From the NCBI GenBank assembly GCA_900107365.1, contig FNPS01000007.1, positions 1-64,000 of the forward strand: 64,000 nt of DNA, given 5' to 3'. This document shows positions 10,101-18,776 of the stretch, piece after piece; the stretch's first letter is position 1; each line of letters begins with the position of its first letter. The translations under genes were made by a program, and so were the position numbers. This DNA is from Flavobacterium aquidurense. GTDB taxonomy: Bacteria > Bacteroidota > Bacteroidia > Flavobacteriales > Flavobacteriaceae. The notes beneath the pieces were generated by a model. It was not told the DNA's origin. It worked only from the letters and a program-made list of their open reading frames with translations, and searched no databases.

Positions 10101-12282
10101 TATTAATACTTCAGGTGTAATTGAACCATTGTGTTTTAGTTCATTGGTCAGTCAAGTAACCACTATGGCTTATGCTTCATCGGCAAATACACCTATCTCA
10201 TACAGTATTGATTGGGATGCAACTGCAAATTCTGCCGGTTTAAAGGATCAAAGTACAACTACCACTACATTTAATGCTGGTGGTGGTAACTTAACAGGAA
10301 TTGTAATTCCTGTAAACGTTACTGCCAACACTTATTCCGGCACAATGACAATAACTGCCGGAAATAGTTGTACAAGTTCGCAAGCGGTATCAGTAATTAT
10401 TAAACCTCTGCCAGTAACGCCTAGTATTGGTACAATTGTTCATCCTACGTGCGTTCATCCAAAAGGAAGTATAGAATTAAATGGCTTGCTGACGGGAGTA
10501 AATTGGATAATCACGCAGTCAGGCCCGACTTCAGGTGTTTATAATACTTCTGATACGGATTTTATAGTTCCTGATTTAATTCCGGGAAATTATACTTTTA
10601 CTATTCATGAAGGTGTAAATTGTCCGTCTTTGGCAACACTTACTATTGAAATAAAAGCTCCACTAACAAATGTCTATAGCAATGGAAGCTGGTCTAATGG
10701 AAGCCCTGTTGCTACCGATATGCTTGAATTCGCAGCTGATTATGATTCGACAGGTGATTTGAGTGGCTGTTCTTGTAAGGTTAATGCCGGAAAAAAAGTT
10801 ACTATTCATTCGGGTCATACTTTAACCATCGAAAATCAAGTTATTGTCGATTCAGGAAATGATGCAACTTTAACGTTTGAAAATGCGGCTAGTTTGATTC
10901 AAGTGAATAATGTCATCAACTCAGGAAATATTATTTACAAACGGAATACTTTTCCTATTCGTCAGGCCGATTATGTGTATTGGTCTACACCAGTAAGTCC
11001 ACAAGCGATTATAGATGTTTCACCTTTAACGAAAACAGATAAATTATATAGCCATAATGGCTATAATTGGGTAGCAGAAACACCTTCTAAAATCATGGTT
11101 GTTGGAAAGGGGTACATTATTCGTGGCCCTGAAAATTTCTCGAATACTATTAGAAGTAATTTTACAGCACTATTTATTGGGGTTCCTAATAATGGAAATA
11201 TTTCAGGTGAAGCTGTAGTTGGAGGAAGATTCTTTTTAATAGGGAATCCATATCCATCTGCTTTAGATGCGGATGACTTTATAAATACAAATTCACCGGT
11301 TTTAGAAGGTACTCTTTATTTCTGGACGCATAATACGCCAGTAGTATTAGGAGGTGCGTATCAATATGGATCTGATGATTATGCGACTTATAATTTAACA
11401 GGAGGTGTAGGTACAGCTGCTGGATCAGGTGATGATGCTGTGGGAAACAATGCAAGCGAACCAAGTGGTCAAATTGGAGCAGGACAATCTTTCTTTGCTA
11501 AAATTGCAACCTCTGGAAATATTGTTTTTGATAACACTATGAGAAATAGAGGTGCAGAGAATGGCCAATTTTATAAACCAAGTAAAGAATCAAAAACAAA
11601 AGCTATTGAAAAGCATCGAATCTGGCTAAGTATGACTAATTCTGGTGGAGCTTTTAAACAACTGTTGGTGGGTTATATTGAAGGTGCAAGTAATGAATAC
11701 GACAATAAATTTGATGGCTTAACCTTTGATGGAAACAAATACATTGACTTTTATAGCGTTATTAATGATAATAAATTGACAATTCAAGGACGTGCGTTGC
11801 CTTTTAATGATATTGATTTTGTAAAACTGGGATATAAAAGTACTATTGATGGATATTTTAAAATAGCTATAAGTAAAACAGATGGGAGTATGAATATGCA
11901 ACCTATTTATTTAGAAGATAAATTAACTGGAATCATTCATGATCTAAGAGAAGGTAATTATACATTTAAGACAGCTGCAGGAACTTTTACGGATCGTTTT
12001 GTATTGCGTTACACTAACAAATCTTTAGGATTTGATGATGTTGAAAATACAGAAAGTAAGGTTTTAATAGCTGTAAAAAATAAAGTAATCAAAGTAAATT
12101 CTACTATTGAAACACTTGCTAAAGTTTATATTTTTGATGTTGCAGGAAAACTTATTTATGAGAAATCAAATATTGGAGAAAATGAACTTCAGATCGTAAA
12201 TCTTCAATCATCTAATCAGGTACTGCTTATAAAAGTCGCGCTAGAAAACGGAAGTTTAACAACTTCAAAAATTATCTTTTAA
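7195..12282 (+). CDS. 1695-residue T9SS-secreted protein, array member 3
   Basis: Residues 1-49 form a long export signal: a basic, hydrophobic first half and a second core (from M32) ending LSTLYAQ; the paralogue at 12749 has the same 49-residue length to AQ. A shorter start at ATG 7288 (M32) would also give a normal signal peptide. Residues 50-560 are beta-rich, Gly/Thr/Asn-rich repeats including two copies of LILSGSGIKT. Around 815-865 is a BIG2-type Ig-like domain (VSSTGVVTGVALGASVITY), then more Ig-like repeats with paired Cys. The shared C-terminal module starts at about residue 1158 (GSWSNGSP) and ends in a type C-like T9SS tail (VYIFDVAGKLIYEK, final KIIF). Probably a fibrous surface protein; binding target unknown. 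Nucleotides 10921-11460 are strikingly close to the same part of the next gene. Confidence 0.85.
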   Translation: MRKQILLTDFSFFQSITFSIFNRLENFKSYLMPFFCIVFFGNLSTLYAQSPYTSVQSGNWNDDATWSGFGIPGAGNVVNIAGDHKITVTANAACASITFQGLSGANSLLSEIIINNTFNLTVTNLSVTSRANFSNNAAISGAGIVNAATVTIGQTTLTPGFSRSTAITSTIANFNISGNLVLNGRSAGGSLNTAYFIHSGGIVKIDGTISAANQGSNNTVYDMTLTPQSGTLLLNNTLPFSITGAGTSDIKLNGTSSTVNYTGAAQTVRSTSYTNLILSGSGIKTLGATLAVAGNLTTSGTASGTVNNNLLAGGNLNVGTGSALATSGTFTFGVTGTSTIAGTLTLAGTGAKTFTGNTINSGVWNETGNSAVNYGGSLQNSGTFTANNGVHTISGTGGTINGTLLIPNVAINGATTNAGTLSVSTALTGTNTLTNTGTLNIGGTSTINALAATAVNNTVNYTGAAQTLKSGPYYNLILSGSGIKTFSSVATTIAGNLSIALGVQANLLALTHPAGTMTLGGEGTTPGLWGSTTATAANFFNNTYFRPTTGMVNVGSNSCNTTLRVTEVVVCEGDPSKALNSGTTISPTGLQINGSWDTAVNPVADRVGGETGGPFDDTTTCLFVAGNPRSYVATSFQVSVSGNYTFRMANNDAYDGTGYIYTGNFIPGNCTGGGTFVRGDDDTRFLGIVITDEPSLVDVPLVAGVNYTLITSDYDPSVNASFTWNITTTSGGTLVAPGWYTAATAGTLLGTGSSFNPVGVAGSGLTIASPAGTYPFYVGFPSTGCRTQANYVINANPVITGNLNVCIGFTSTLTGSATPNATNPWVSATPTVATVSSTGVVTGVALGASVITYTNSNGCKITATVTVGALPSITPAASAATICSSPSATTTTLAYTSTGTPTTYSITWNASPVNTFQAVVDAPITSPITINVPAGTAGGVYSGTISVKNINGCTSSGVSFNVTINSSPTINTSGVIEPLCFSSLVSQVTTMAYASSANTPISYSIDWDATANSAGLKDQSTTTTTFNAGGGNLTGIVIPVNVTANTYSGTMTITAGNSCTSSQAVSVIIKPLPVTPSIGTIVHPTCVHPKGSIELNGLLTGVNWIITQSGPTSGVYNTSDTDFIVPDLIPGNYTFTIHEGVNCPSLATLTIEIKAPLTNVYSNGSWSNGSPVATDMLEFAADYDSTGDLSGCSCKVNAGKKVTIHSGHTLTIENQVIVDSGNDATLTFENAASLIQVNNVINSGNIIYKRNTFPIRQADYVYWSTPVSPQAIIDVSPLTKTDKLYSHNGYNWVAETPSKIMVVGKGYIIRGPENFSNTIRSNFTALFIGVPNNGNISGEAVVGGRFFLIGNPYPSALDADDFINTNSPVLEGTLYFWTHNTPVVLGGAYQYGSDDYATYNLTGGVGTAAGSGDDAVGNNASEPSGQIGAGQSFFAKIATSGNIVFDNTMRNRGAENGQFYKPSKESKTKAIEKHRIWLSMTNSGGAFKQLLVGYIEGASNEYDNKFDGLTFDGNKYIDFYSVINDNKLTIQGRALPFNDIDFVKLGYKSTIDGYFKIAISKTDGSMNMQPIYLEDKLTGIIHDLREGNYTFKTAAGTFTDRFVLRYTNKSLGFDDVENTESKVLIAVKNKVIKVNSTIETLAKVYIFDVAGKLIYEKSNIGENELQIVNLQSSNQVLLIKVALENGSLTTSKIIF

Positions 12283-12308
12283 AAAAAATATACCTTTTCG
12301 TTTTTTAA

Positions 12309-12338
12309 AAATCCATTCCATTTAAGGAATGGATTTTT
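12309..12338 (+). terminator. Terminator after array gene 3
   Basis: 11-bp stem AAATCCATTCC / GGAATGGATTT, 6-base loop, T-rich tail. Confidence 0.9.
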
Positions 12339-12748
12339 TGTTTTTAGAATTAATTGTAAATATAGGCTTGAAACATTCCTTATTTTTAATAATTCGAATA
12401 AACAGCTTATTATGTTAAAGTCTTTATTTTTAAGTTAAAATTTTTTATGTATTGTAAAGAAAATCGTACCTTGTTGTTGTTTTAATTCGATAAACAACAT
12501 AAAAGCCCGTCATACTACAGATTTAATGACTTTTAAATAAAACTAGTTTAATTTTTTATTTGCCAAAAGACCGATCATTATTTTTAGATACCTCACTATG
12601 TAAGCAAATGTAATTTTGCACGTCTATCTTAATTTGGTAAAAGTTAGAGAACATTTTCTTGAAGTTCTCTATAGCTTTTAGGTATTTAAAATTGAAAATG
12701 ATTCTCATATCCTCTGGAATCTTTTATTAATTTTTAAAATGCTGTCGT
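12339..12748. other. Intergenic region between array genes 3 and 4
   Basis: About 410 AT-rich bases without an ORF. The only promoter-like signal is TAATTTTG at 12611-12618, matching TAnnTTTG, about 130 bases before the start of array gene 4; no good -33 partner was found. Confidence 0.35.
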
Positions 12749-15700
12749 ATGAAAAAATCTCTATTTAAAGTATCACTTTTTCAAATCTTGATTTCATTTT
12801 TAGATTATTTAAAACCACAAAAAAAATCTACAGAAGCCAATAAGTTGCAATTGTGTCTTCTTTTATTATTCTTTTACAGTTCTTTATGGGCACAGCCACC
12901 GCATACTTATCCATCAGATAATACTTTGTTTGTTCCAGCAGGAGTTACTTCTATGGATGTTGAAGGCTGGGGTGCTGGAGGTTCGGGAGGAGCAGCAAGT
13001 GGTGCCATTTTGGATGGAAGAAGTGCAGGAGGTGGTGGAGGTGGTGCTTACGCAAAAGGGAAAATTACGGTTGTACCAGGAGCAACATTAAGTATACGAG
13101 TTGCTGGAATTCCTGCCACTGGCGCTTCGGGAGGAAACTCTACTATTTTAGGATATGAAGGCATTTTTCTAGCCGCTGGAGGAAAAGCAGGTACAGCAAA
13201 TAATTCGGGAGGAACTCCTGCAGGTGGTAAAGGCGGATTGGCTGCTGATTCATTTGGATCCATTAAAAAAACTTCTGGCGTAGATGGCGGTTCTGGCAGT
13301 ACTGGTATTATTGGATTGTTGCAAGGTTCTGGTGCAGGGGGAAGAGGTGGCGATACTGGCGGTGGTGCCGGTGGCGCTGGTATTACAAGTGTCGCTTTAG
13401 TGAATGCCGCCGGAAAACCTGGAGCACCTCCGGGTGGTGGCGGTAGTGGTGCAATGAATACTGTATTGGGAGCATTGCAGGTGGGAGGAGCAGGTGCAGC
13501 TGGACAGGTGAATGTAAGTTATACTTGCCCATCTTATGGAATTACTGCGGTTTCGGCATCGCCTGTCTGCAGTTCGCCAGGAAATACAACTATAACACTT
13601 GCTTCATCTCCAGCTTCTTTGCCAATAGGGGTTTATACAGTTACTTACAATTTAACTAATCCTACAAGTAATGGATTGACAATTACACTTAGCGTTTTAA
13701 CGGCTGGCTCCGGTAGTTTTGTGTTATCTGGATTTAGCACGGCTGGTACAAGAGATATCTCAATCACTAAATTGACATCTGGAGCTTGTTTTGCTGATAT
13801 CTCTTCTAATAATACTGCAAGCATTGTTGTTTCTTCCCCTTCAGTTGGGGGAACAGTTGGAGGAGGAACAACTATTTGCAGTGGTTTAACAAGTGGTGTT
13901 TTAACTTTAACCGGAAATACAGGTACCGTTTTAAGTTGGGAATCTTCAGTTAATCCATTTTCTGTGTGGACTCCAATTGCAAATACAGCAGCAACTTATA
14001 CTTCTGGATCATTAACGCAAACAACACAGTTTAGGGCTGTGGTGCAAAACGGTGCTTGTTCTTCAACAAGTTCTATAGCGACAACCGTCACGGTTAATCA
14101 AATTCCGATACCCACTTTTTCGGTTCAGCCTGGGGCTTCAGTTTGCGTTAATACCGATGTTACTTATACAACTCAGCCTGGACAGACAAATTACATATGG
14201 TCAGTTCCTGGAACAGAAGGAATAGATTATAATATTATTTCTGGCGGCATTTCTTCTGCCAGTAGTACAGTGACTTTACAATGGGTGACCACAGGTAATA
14301 AAACAGTTACGGTTAAATACTCTTCTACTGGATGCCCCGCGGTTGCAGATGCTACTACTACAACATCGGTAATAAAAACGGAACGAGGAGTAGTGAATGG
14401 CGGACTCCATATTTGTCAAGGAAATCCAAGTCCGTTGGTGACGTTAAACAATTATGTTGGTACGATTGTCAGATGGGAATATGCCACTACACTACCGTAT
14501 GTTTGGCAACCAATTAGTCATACTGGAGTGACTTATCAGCCTGGAATATTGACCGAAAGTACAAGTTACAGAGCTATTGTAAAAAACGGAAGTTGTCCTG
14601 AAGATTTTGCAGTCGAAACAAGAATTGATGTAGATCCCATTCCTTTAGCACCAAACATTTTTAGTTTTACGCAGCCAACTTGCACAACACCTACGGGAAG
14701 TATTACTTTAAATGGATTATCTGGCTCAGGAAATATTTTACAGTCTGATGGAACAGTAATTACACCACGTGCTTATACAGGAACTTCGTTAACAATTTCG
14801 GGATTACCTCTTGGGAAATATAAATTTGCGATAGAAAACAGTTGTTCTGTAACGTATTCAGCTGAAATCACAATTCAATTAAATACTTGGAATGGAAGTT
14901 CATGGTCATACGGAACTACAGATCCTTCGTTTGATGATGTAATTGATTTTCAGGAAGATTACGATTTAAATAAAGATATAAATGCTTGCTCCTGCACGAT
15001 AAGCAATGATGCAGTTGTGACTATTCAACATGGAAAAACCTTGAGTTTACTCAAAGGAGTTCATGTTAATGTGGGTAAATTAATTTTTGAAGATGGTGCA
15101 AGTTTATTACAGGCAAGTCCGGACAATAATTTAAACACAGGAAATATTATTTATAAACGGAATACTTTTCCCATTCGCCAAGCTGATTATGTGTATTGGT
15201 CAACACCAGTTAGTCCACAAGCGATTATAGATGTTTCACCTTTAACGAAAACAGATAAATTATATAGCCATAACGGCTATAATTGGGTAGCAGAAGCACC
15301 GTCTAAGATCATGGTCGTTGGAAAGGGATATATTATTCGTGGCCCTGAAAATTTCTCGAATACCATTAGAAGTAATTTTACAGCTTTGTTTATTGGAGTT
15401 CCCAATAACGGTAATTTTACAGGCGAAAATGTAATTGCAGAAAGGTTTTTTTTAGTAGGAAATCCATATCCATCTGCTTTAAATGCGGACGATTTTATAA
15501 ATATAAATGACCCAATATTAGAGGGTACTCTTTATTTTTGGACACATAATACGCCAGTGGTATTAGGAGGTGCTTATCAATATGGATCTGATGATTATGC
15601 AACTTATAATTTAACAGGAGGTGTTGGTACCGCAGCTGGGTCAGGTGATGATGCTGTGGGAAATAATAATATTCCTCCAAGTGGCAATATTGGAGCTGGA

Positions 15701-16498
15701 CAATCTTTTTTTGCAGGAATAGCTGCCTCTGGAACTCTCGTTTTTAATAATTCTATGCGAAGAGGGGGAGATGCAAATACAGAATTTTTTAAAACAGATC
15801 AAAAATCTAAAAATGTAGCTCTTGAAAGAAATAGGATTTGGCTGAATATGACCAATACTGGAGGCGCGTATAAGCAATTGCTTGTTGGTTATATAGAAGG
15901 CGCAACAAATGAATACGACAGAAAATACGATGGCAATAGTTTCGACGCAAATAAATATCTGGATTTTTACAGTATCAATAACGATCATAAACTAGCAATA
16001 CAAGGTCGTGCTTTACCCTTTAAAAACACAGATGCTGTTCCGTTAGGATATCGTACTACAATTGCTGGTGATTTTACGATTTCAATTTATCATGTTGATG
16101 GCGCACTAACTTTGATGCCTATTTATTTAGAAGATAAATTGACAAACAAATTACACGACCTTCGTACAGGGAATTATACATTTAACACAGAAGCTGGCAC
16201 TTTTTCTGACCGATTCATACTTCGATATTCTGATAAATCTCTGGGTGTTGACGATGTTTCGAATGTAGAAAATAATGTCTGGGTTTCAATAAAATTCACA
16301 GACATGAAAATAATATCAAACAGAGAAGCAATTCGGGAAGTTGCAGTTTTTGATCTTTCAGGTAGACGTCTTTATGAGAAAAAAAACATTAACGCAACAG
16401 AATTACAATTATTAAATTTCCGCTCTGCAAATCAAGTTTTACTGGTAAAAGTGACTTTGGAAAATGGAAATACTACAACTAAAAAGATTGTATTTTAA
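12749..16498 (+). CDS. 1249-residue T9SS-secreted glycine-rich/Ig-like protein, array member 4
   Basis: Residues 1-49 are an extended signal peptide (hydrophobic first segment, basic linker KPQKKS, core LQLCLLLLFF, cleavage near LWAQ). Residues 70-255 are a glycine-rich domain with many GG, GAGG and GGGG runs. Residues 260-700 hold Ig-like repeats with paired Cys. The shared module starts at about residue 711 (NGSSWSYG), with a CSC motif, DYVYWSTPV, GKGYIIRGP, NPYPSALNADDF and RIWLNMTN, and ends in a type C-like T9SS tail (VAVFDLSGRRLYEK, final KIVF). It is the last gene of the array and converges on the cupin-like gene. Likely role: exported surface protein or adhesin; the substrate is not evident. 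Confidence 0.85.
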   Translation: MKKSLFKVSLFQILISFLDYLKPQKKSTEANKLQLCLLLLFFYSSLWAQPPHTYPSDNTLFVPAGVTSMDVEGWGAGGSGGAASGAILDGRSAGGGGGGAYAKGKITVVPGATLSIRVAGIPATGASGGNSTILGYEGIFLAAGGKAGTANNSGGTPAGGKGGLAADSFGSIKKTSGVDGGSGSTGIIGLLQGSGAGGRGGDTGGGAGGAGITSVALVNAAGKPGAPPGGGGSGAMNTVLGALQVGGAGAAGQVNVSYTCPSYGITAVSASPVCSSPGNTTITLASSPASLPIGVYTVTYNLTNPTSNGLTITLSVLTAGSGSFVLSGFSTAGTRDISITKLTSGACFADISSNNTASIVVSSPSVGGTVGGGTTICSGLTSGVLTLTGNTGTVLSWESSVNPFSVWTPIANTAATYTSGSLTQTTQFRAVVQNGACSSTSSIATTVTVNQIPIPTFSVQPGASVCVNTDVTYTTQPGQTNYIWSVPGTEGIDYNIISGGISSASSTVTLQWVTTGNKTVTVKYSSTGCPAVADATTTTSVIKTERGVVNGGLHICQGNPSPLVTLNNYVGTIVRWEYATTLPYVWQPISHTGVTYQPGILTESTSYRAIVKNGSCPEDFAVETRIDVDPIPLAPNIFSFTQPTCTTPTGSITLNGLSGSGNILQSDGTVITPRAYTGTSLTISGLPLGKYKFAIENSCSVTYSAEITIQLNTWNGSSWSYGTTDPSFDDVIDFQEDYDLNKDINACSCTISNDAVVTIQHGKTLSLLKGVHVNVGKLIFEDGASLLQASPDNNLNTGNIIYKRNTFPIRQADYVYWSTPVSPQAIIDVSPLTKTDKLYSHNGYNWVAEAPSKIMVVGKGYIIRGPENFSNTIRSNFTALFIGVPNNGNFTGENVIAERFFLVGNPYPSALNADDFININDPILEGTLYFWTHNTPVVLGGAYQYGSDDYATYNLTGGVGTAAGSGDDAVGNNNIPPSGNIGAGQSFFAGIAASGTLVFNNSMRRGGDANTEFFKTDQKSKNVALERNRIWLNMTNTGGAYKQLLVGYIEGATNEYDRKYDGNSFDANKYLDFYSINNDHKLAIQGRALPFKNTDAVPLGYRTTIAGDFTISIYHVDGALTLMPIYLEDKLTNKLHDLRTGNYTFNTEAGTFSDRFILRYSDKSLGVDDVSNVENNVWVSIKFTDMKIISNREAIREVAVFDLSGRRLYEKKNINATELQLLNFRSANQVLLVKVTLENGNTTTKKIVF

Positions 16499-16503
16499 TA
16501 AAC

Positions 16504-16562
16504 TTTATAAATAGAAAAGCAGTTGAGGAATTTAAACTTTAAACTGCTTTTCTATTTATAAA
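16504..16562. terminator. Bidirectional terminator between converging genes
   Basis: A perfect 21-bp inverted repeat (16504-16524 with 16542-16562) around an AT-rich 17-base loop. It serves array gene 4 on + and the cupin-like gene on -. Confidence 0.9.
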
Positions 16563-16568
16563 TCTTAT

Positions 16569-17435
16569 TTAAGCACTCTTACGGAGATTCTCATGCGTAT
16601 TTGTGATAGCTTTATCATTTTTATAATCAATCCATTTCTGTCCTTTAAATTTTCGCATCATAATGTCAAAATATCGCATTACAAAAACATTATAAGCGGC
16701 TTTTGATAAATGGGAAATGTTTTTTGGAAAAGCACGTAAACTCATAGAGAATCCAGGAGTCAAATATTTCATATAATGCCAATATCCTTCAGGCATATAT
16801 AACATTTCGCCATGTTTAAGATTGGTGATATAACCTTCTGCATTTTTTAGGGCAGGGAATTTTTCATAATCAGGATCATCAAAATCAATATCTTCTCTTG
16901 AAATCAGTGCATGAGGAACTTTATACATATATTTTGACTGATGAGGAGGAAAGATCATACATTGTTTTTCTCCATGAAAATGAAAATGTAAAATATTCGA
17001 ATAATCAATGTCAAAATGCATGAATACTCTTGAATTTTCTCCACCAAAAAATAACATCGGCATTTGCTTTACAAGCTTGAGGCCAATATCAGGCCACAAA
17101 AAGTCATTTTTTAATGTTGGGACCTCCTTCATTAAATTATAAAGAAAAATGCGATAGTTAGTAGGCTTTGATTGTAAAAGAGTAATATAATCACTCATTT
17201 TCATTTTAGTATGCGCTTCATTAAAGCCATCTTCATGATTAACAGGTCTGTTATCATACAAGGGAACGACAGTATCACCCGCTATTTCATTGATGTAAGA
17301 TAATTTCCATTTTTGATAGGCTGGCCAATCTTCTGTCAGCTCTTCAACAACAACTGGAATTTGTTTTTTGACGTATTGGGAAATAAAATCAGCTTTTGAG
17401 ATCTTTTTTACCCTTTCGATTTGTTTTAAATTCAT
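16569..17435 (-). CDS. JmjC/cupin-8-like oxygenase-family protein
   Basis: 288 residues starting at ATG 17435. The sequence reads as a cupin-like (Cupin_8/JmjC) protein: an N-terminal IPVVVEEL..DWPAYQKW stretch typical of the family, then H140-x-D142 (MHFDIDYSN) and a late H220 (PEGYWHYMKY), which fit the 2-His-1-carboxylate iron site, plus FHGEKQCMIFPP on the core strands. Family members are Fe(II)/2-oxoglutarate-dependent hydroxylases of proteins or RNA; the target here is unknown. No signal peptide, so probably cytoplasmic. Downstream of bioB on the same strand, but the bioB terminator lies between them. Confidence 0.75.
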   Translation of the reverse strand: MNLKQIERVKKISKADFISQYVKKQIPVVVEELTEDWPAYQKWKLSYINEIAGDTVVPLYDNRPVNHEDGFNEAHTKMKMSDYITLLQSKPTNYRIFLYNLMKEVPTLKNDFLWPDIGLKLVKQMPMLFFGGENSRVFMHFDIDYSNILHFHFHGEKQCMIFPPHQSKYMYKVPHALISREDIDFDDPDYEKFPALKNAEGYITNLKHGEMLYMPEGYWHYMKYLTPGFSMSLRAFPKNISHLSKAAYNVFVMRYFDIMMRKFKGQKWIDYKNDKAITNTHENLRKSA

Positions 17436-17450
17436 CTCTATTAAATAAAA

Positions 17451-17482
17451 AAATTGCTTATAACGCAGGTTATAAGCAATTT
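17451..17482 (-). terminator. Terminator of bioB
   Basis: 14-bp stem AAATTGCTTATAAC / GTTATAAGCAATTT with 4-base loop, followed on the minus strand by T-rich sequence; 35 bases past the bioB stop. Confidence 0.85.
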
Positions 17483-17516
17483 AAAAATATTTTTCGAGAT
17501 TTATTAACTCTTTTAA

Positions 17517-18605
17517 TTAAATTTTTGATTTGATCGAAGCCTCCAGGTTTCTTTCAATTGAGTGTCCTGGTCTTGACCATTTAGGTTTTTCGCCTAATGG
17601 TGCGAACTGAGAATCTGCTGCTTCAACTGTTTGAGGCTGCGAAACTTTAACAAACGGCTTTTGCGGAATCAATCCTAACATCTCAAACATTTTCATGTCT
17701 TCGTGTACATCCGGATTTGGAGTTGTAAGTAATTTATCTCCTGCAAAAATAGAATTTGCCCCAGCAAAGAAACACATTGCCTGTCCTTCACGGCTCATAT
17801 TAGTTCTTCCTGCAGATAAACGAACTTGTGTATCCGGCATTACAATTCTTGTTGTAGCCACCATACGAATCATTTCCCAGATTTCAACAGGTTTTTCTTC
17901 TTCCATCGGAGTTCCTTCAACAGCAACCAATGCATTAATTGGCACAGATTCCGGTTGTGGATTTAAAGTAGAAAGAGCAACAAGCATTCCGGCTCTGTCT
18001 TCAATACTTTCTCCCATTCCAATAATTCCTCCACTACAAACCGTAACATTCGTTTTACGAACATTTTCTATCGTTTGTAAACGGTCTTCGAAACCACGGG
18101 TCGAAATTACATCTTTATAATATTCTTCAGAAGTATCTAAGTTGTGATTGTAAGCATATAATCCTGCTTCTGCCAAACGTTGTGCCTGGTTTTCAGTAAT
18201 CATACCCAATGTACAACAAACTTCCATGTCAAGTTTATTAATGGTACGAACCATTTCTAAAACCTGATCAAATTCTTCACCATCTTTTACGTTTCTCCAG
18301 GCAGCTCCCATGCAAACACGAGAAGATCCACTTGATTTAGCACGCAAAGCCTGAGCTTTTACCTGACTAACGCTCATTAGGTCATTTCCTTCAACACCTG
18401 TGTTGTAACGTGCTGCTTGTGGGCAATAACCACAATCTTCAGGACAGCCCCCGGTTTTAATAGATAGTAATGTAGATACCTGAACTACGTTCGGATCATG
18501 TTTCTCTCTATGAATTGTTGCTGCCTCATAAAGCAGGTCCATCATAGGTTTGTTATATATGGCGATTATTTCGTCTTTTGTCCAATTGTGTTTCGTAATG
18601 CTCAT
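17517..18605 (-). CDS. bioB: Biotin synthase
   Basis: Radical SAM enzyme that inserts sulfur into dethiobiotin, the last step of biotin synthesis. With ATG at 18605 the protein has 362 residues (E. coli BioB has 346). C54-x3-C58-x2-C61 (GGCPEDCGYC) binds the SAM [4Fe-4S] cluster; other family marks are SRVCMGAAWR, VCCTLGM, YNHNLDTS, GGIIGMGE, RLSAGRTNMS and FFAGANSIF. A longer TTG start at 18629 is rejected because it overlaps the -7 promoter box. The gene stands alone between its own promoter and terminator, with no other biotin gene in the window. Confidence 0.97.
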   Translation of the reverse strand: MSITKHNWTKDEIIAIYNKPMMDLLYEAATIHREKHDPNVVQVSTLLSIKTGGCPEDCGYCPQAARYNTGVEGNDLMSVSQVKAQALRAKSSGSSRVCMGAAWRNVKDGEEFDQVLEMVRTINKLDMEVCCTLGMITENQAQRLAEAGLYAYNHNLDTSEEYYKDVISTRGFEDRLQTIENVRKTNVTVCSGGIIGMGESIEDRAGMLVALSTLNPQPESVPINALVAVEGTPMEEEKPVEIWEMIRMVATTRIVMPDTQVRLSAGRTNMSREGQAMCFFAGANSIFAGDKLLTTPNPDVHEDMKMFEMLGLIPQKPFVKVSQPQTVEAADSQFAPLGEKPKWSRPGHSIERNLEASIKSKI

Positions 18606-18626
18606 CGATGCAATTTTTTGATGCTT

Positions 18627-18658
18627 CAAAAGTAGTTAAATTGTTCTAATCAACCAAT
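18627..18658 (-). promoter_or_regulatory. Promoter of bioB
   Basis: On the minus strand TACTTTTG (18634-18627) matches the Bacteroidota -7 box TAnnTTTG; a TTG (18657-18655) lies 20 bases upstream as a -33 element. The predicted transcript starts about 15 bases before ATG 18605. Confidence 0.6.
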
Positions 18659-18702
18659 GCGTATTTCTGTAAATGAATATTTGACAGGTATTTTCAAAAA
18701 AG

Positions 18703-18752
18703 AAACACTCTAAAATCATAGAATTATACTTTTTCATGATTTTAGAGTGTTT
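18703..18752 (-). terminator. Terminator of the small membrane protein gene
   Basis: 17-bp stem (18703-18719 with 18736-18752), followed on the minus strand by CTTTTTTGAAAA; 25 bases after the stop of the 145-residue gene. Confidence 0.85.
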
Positions 18753-18776
18753 AAATTGTAGATTTATTTAAAAAAA

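Noticed and set aside
17695..18120. 141-residue + strand ORF inside bioB
   Set aside because: Antisense shadow of a well-supported conserved enzyme gene.
18606..18629. Longer BioB start at TTG 18629
   Set aside because: It overlaps the TACTTTTG -7 box, and BioB likeness and length fit ATG 18605.
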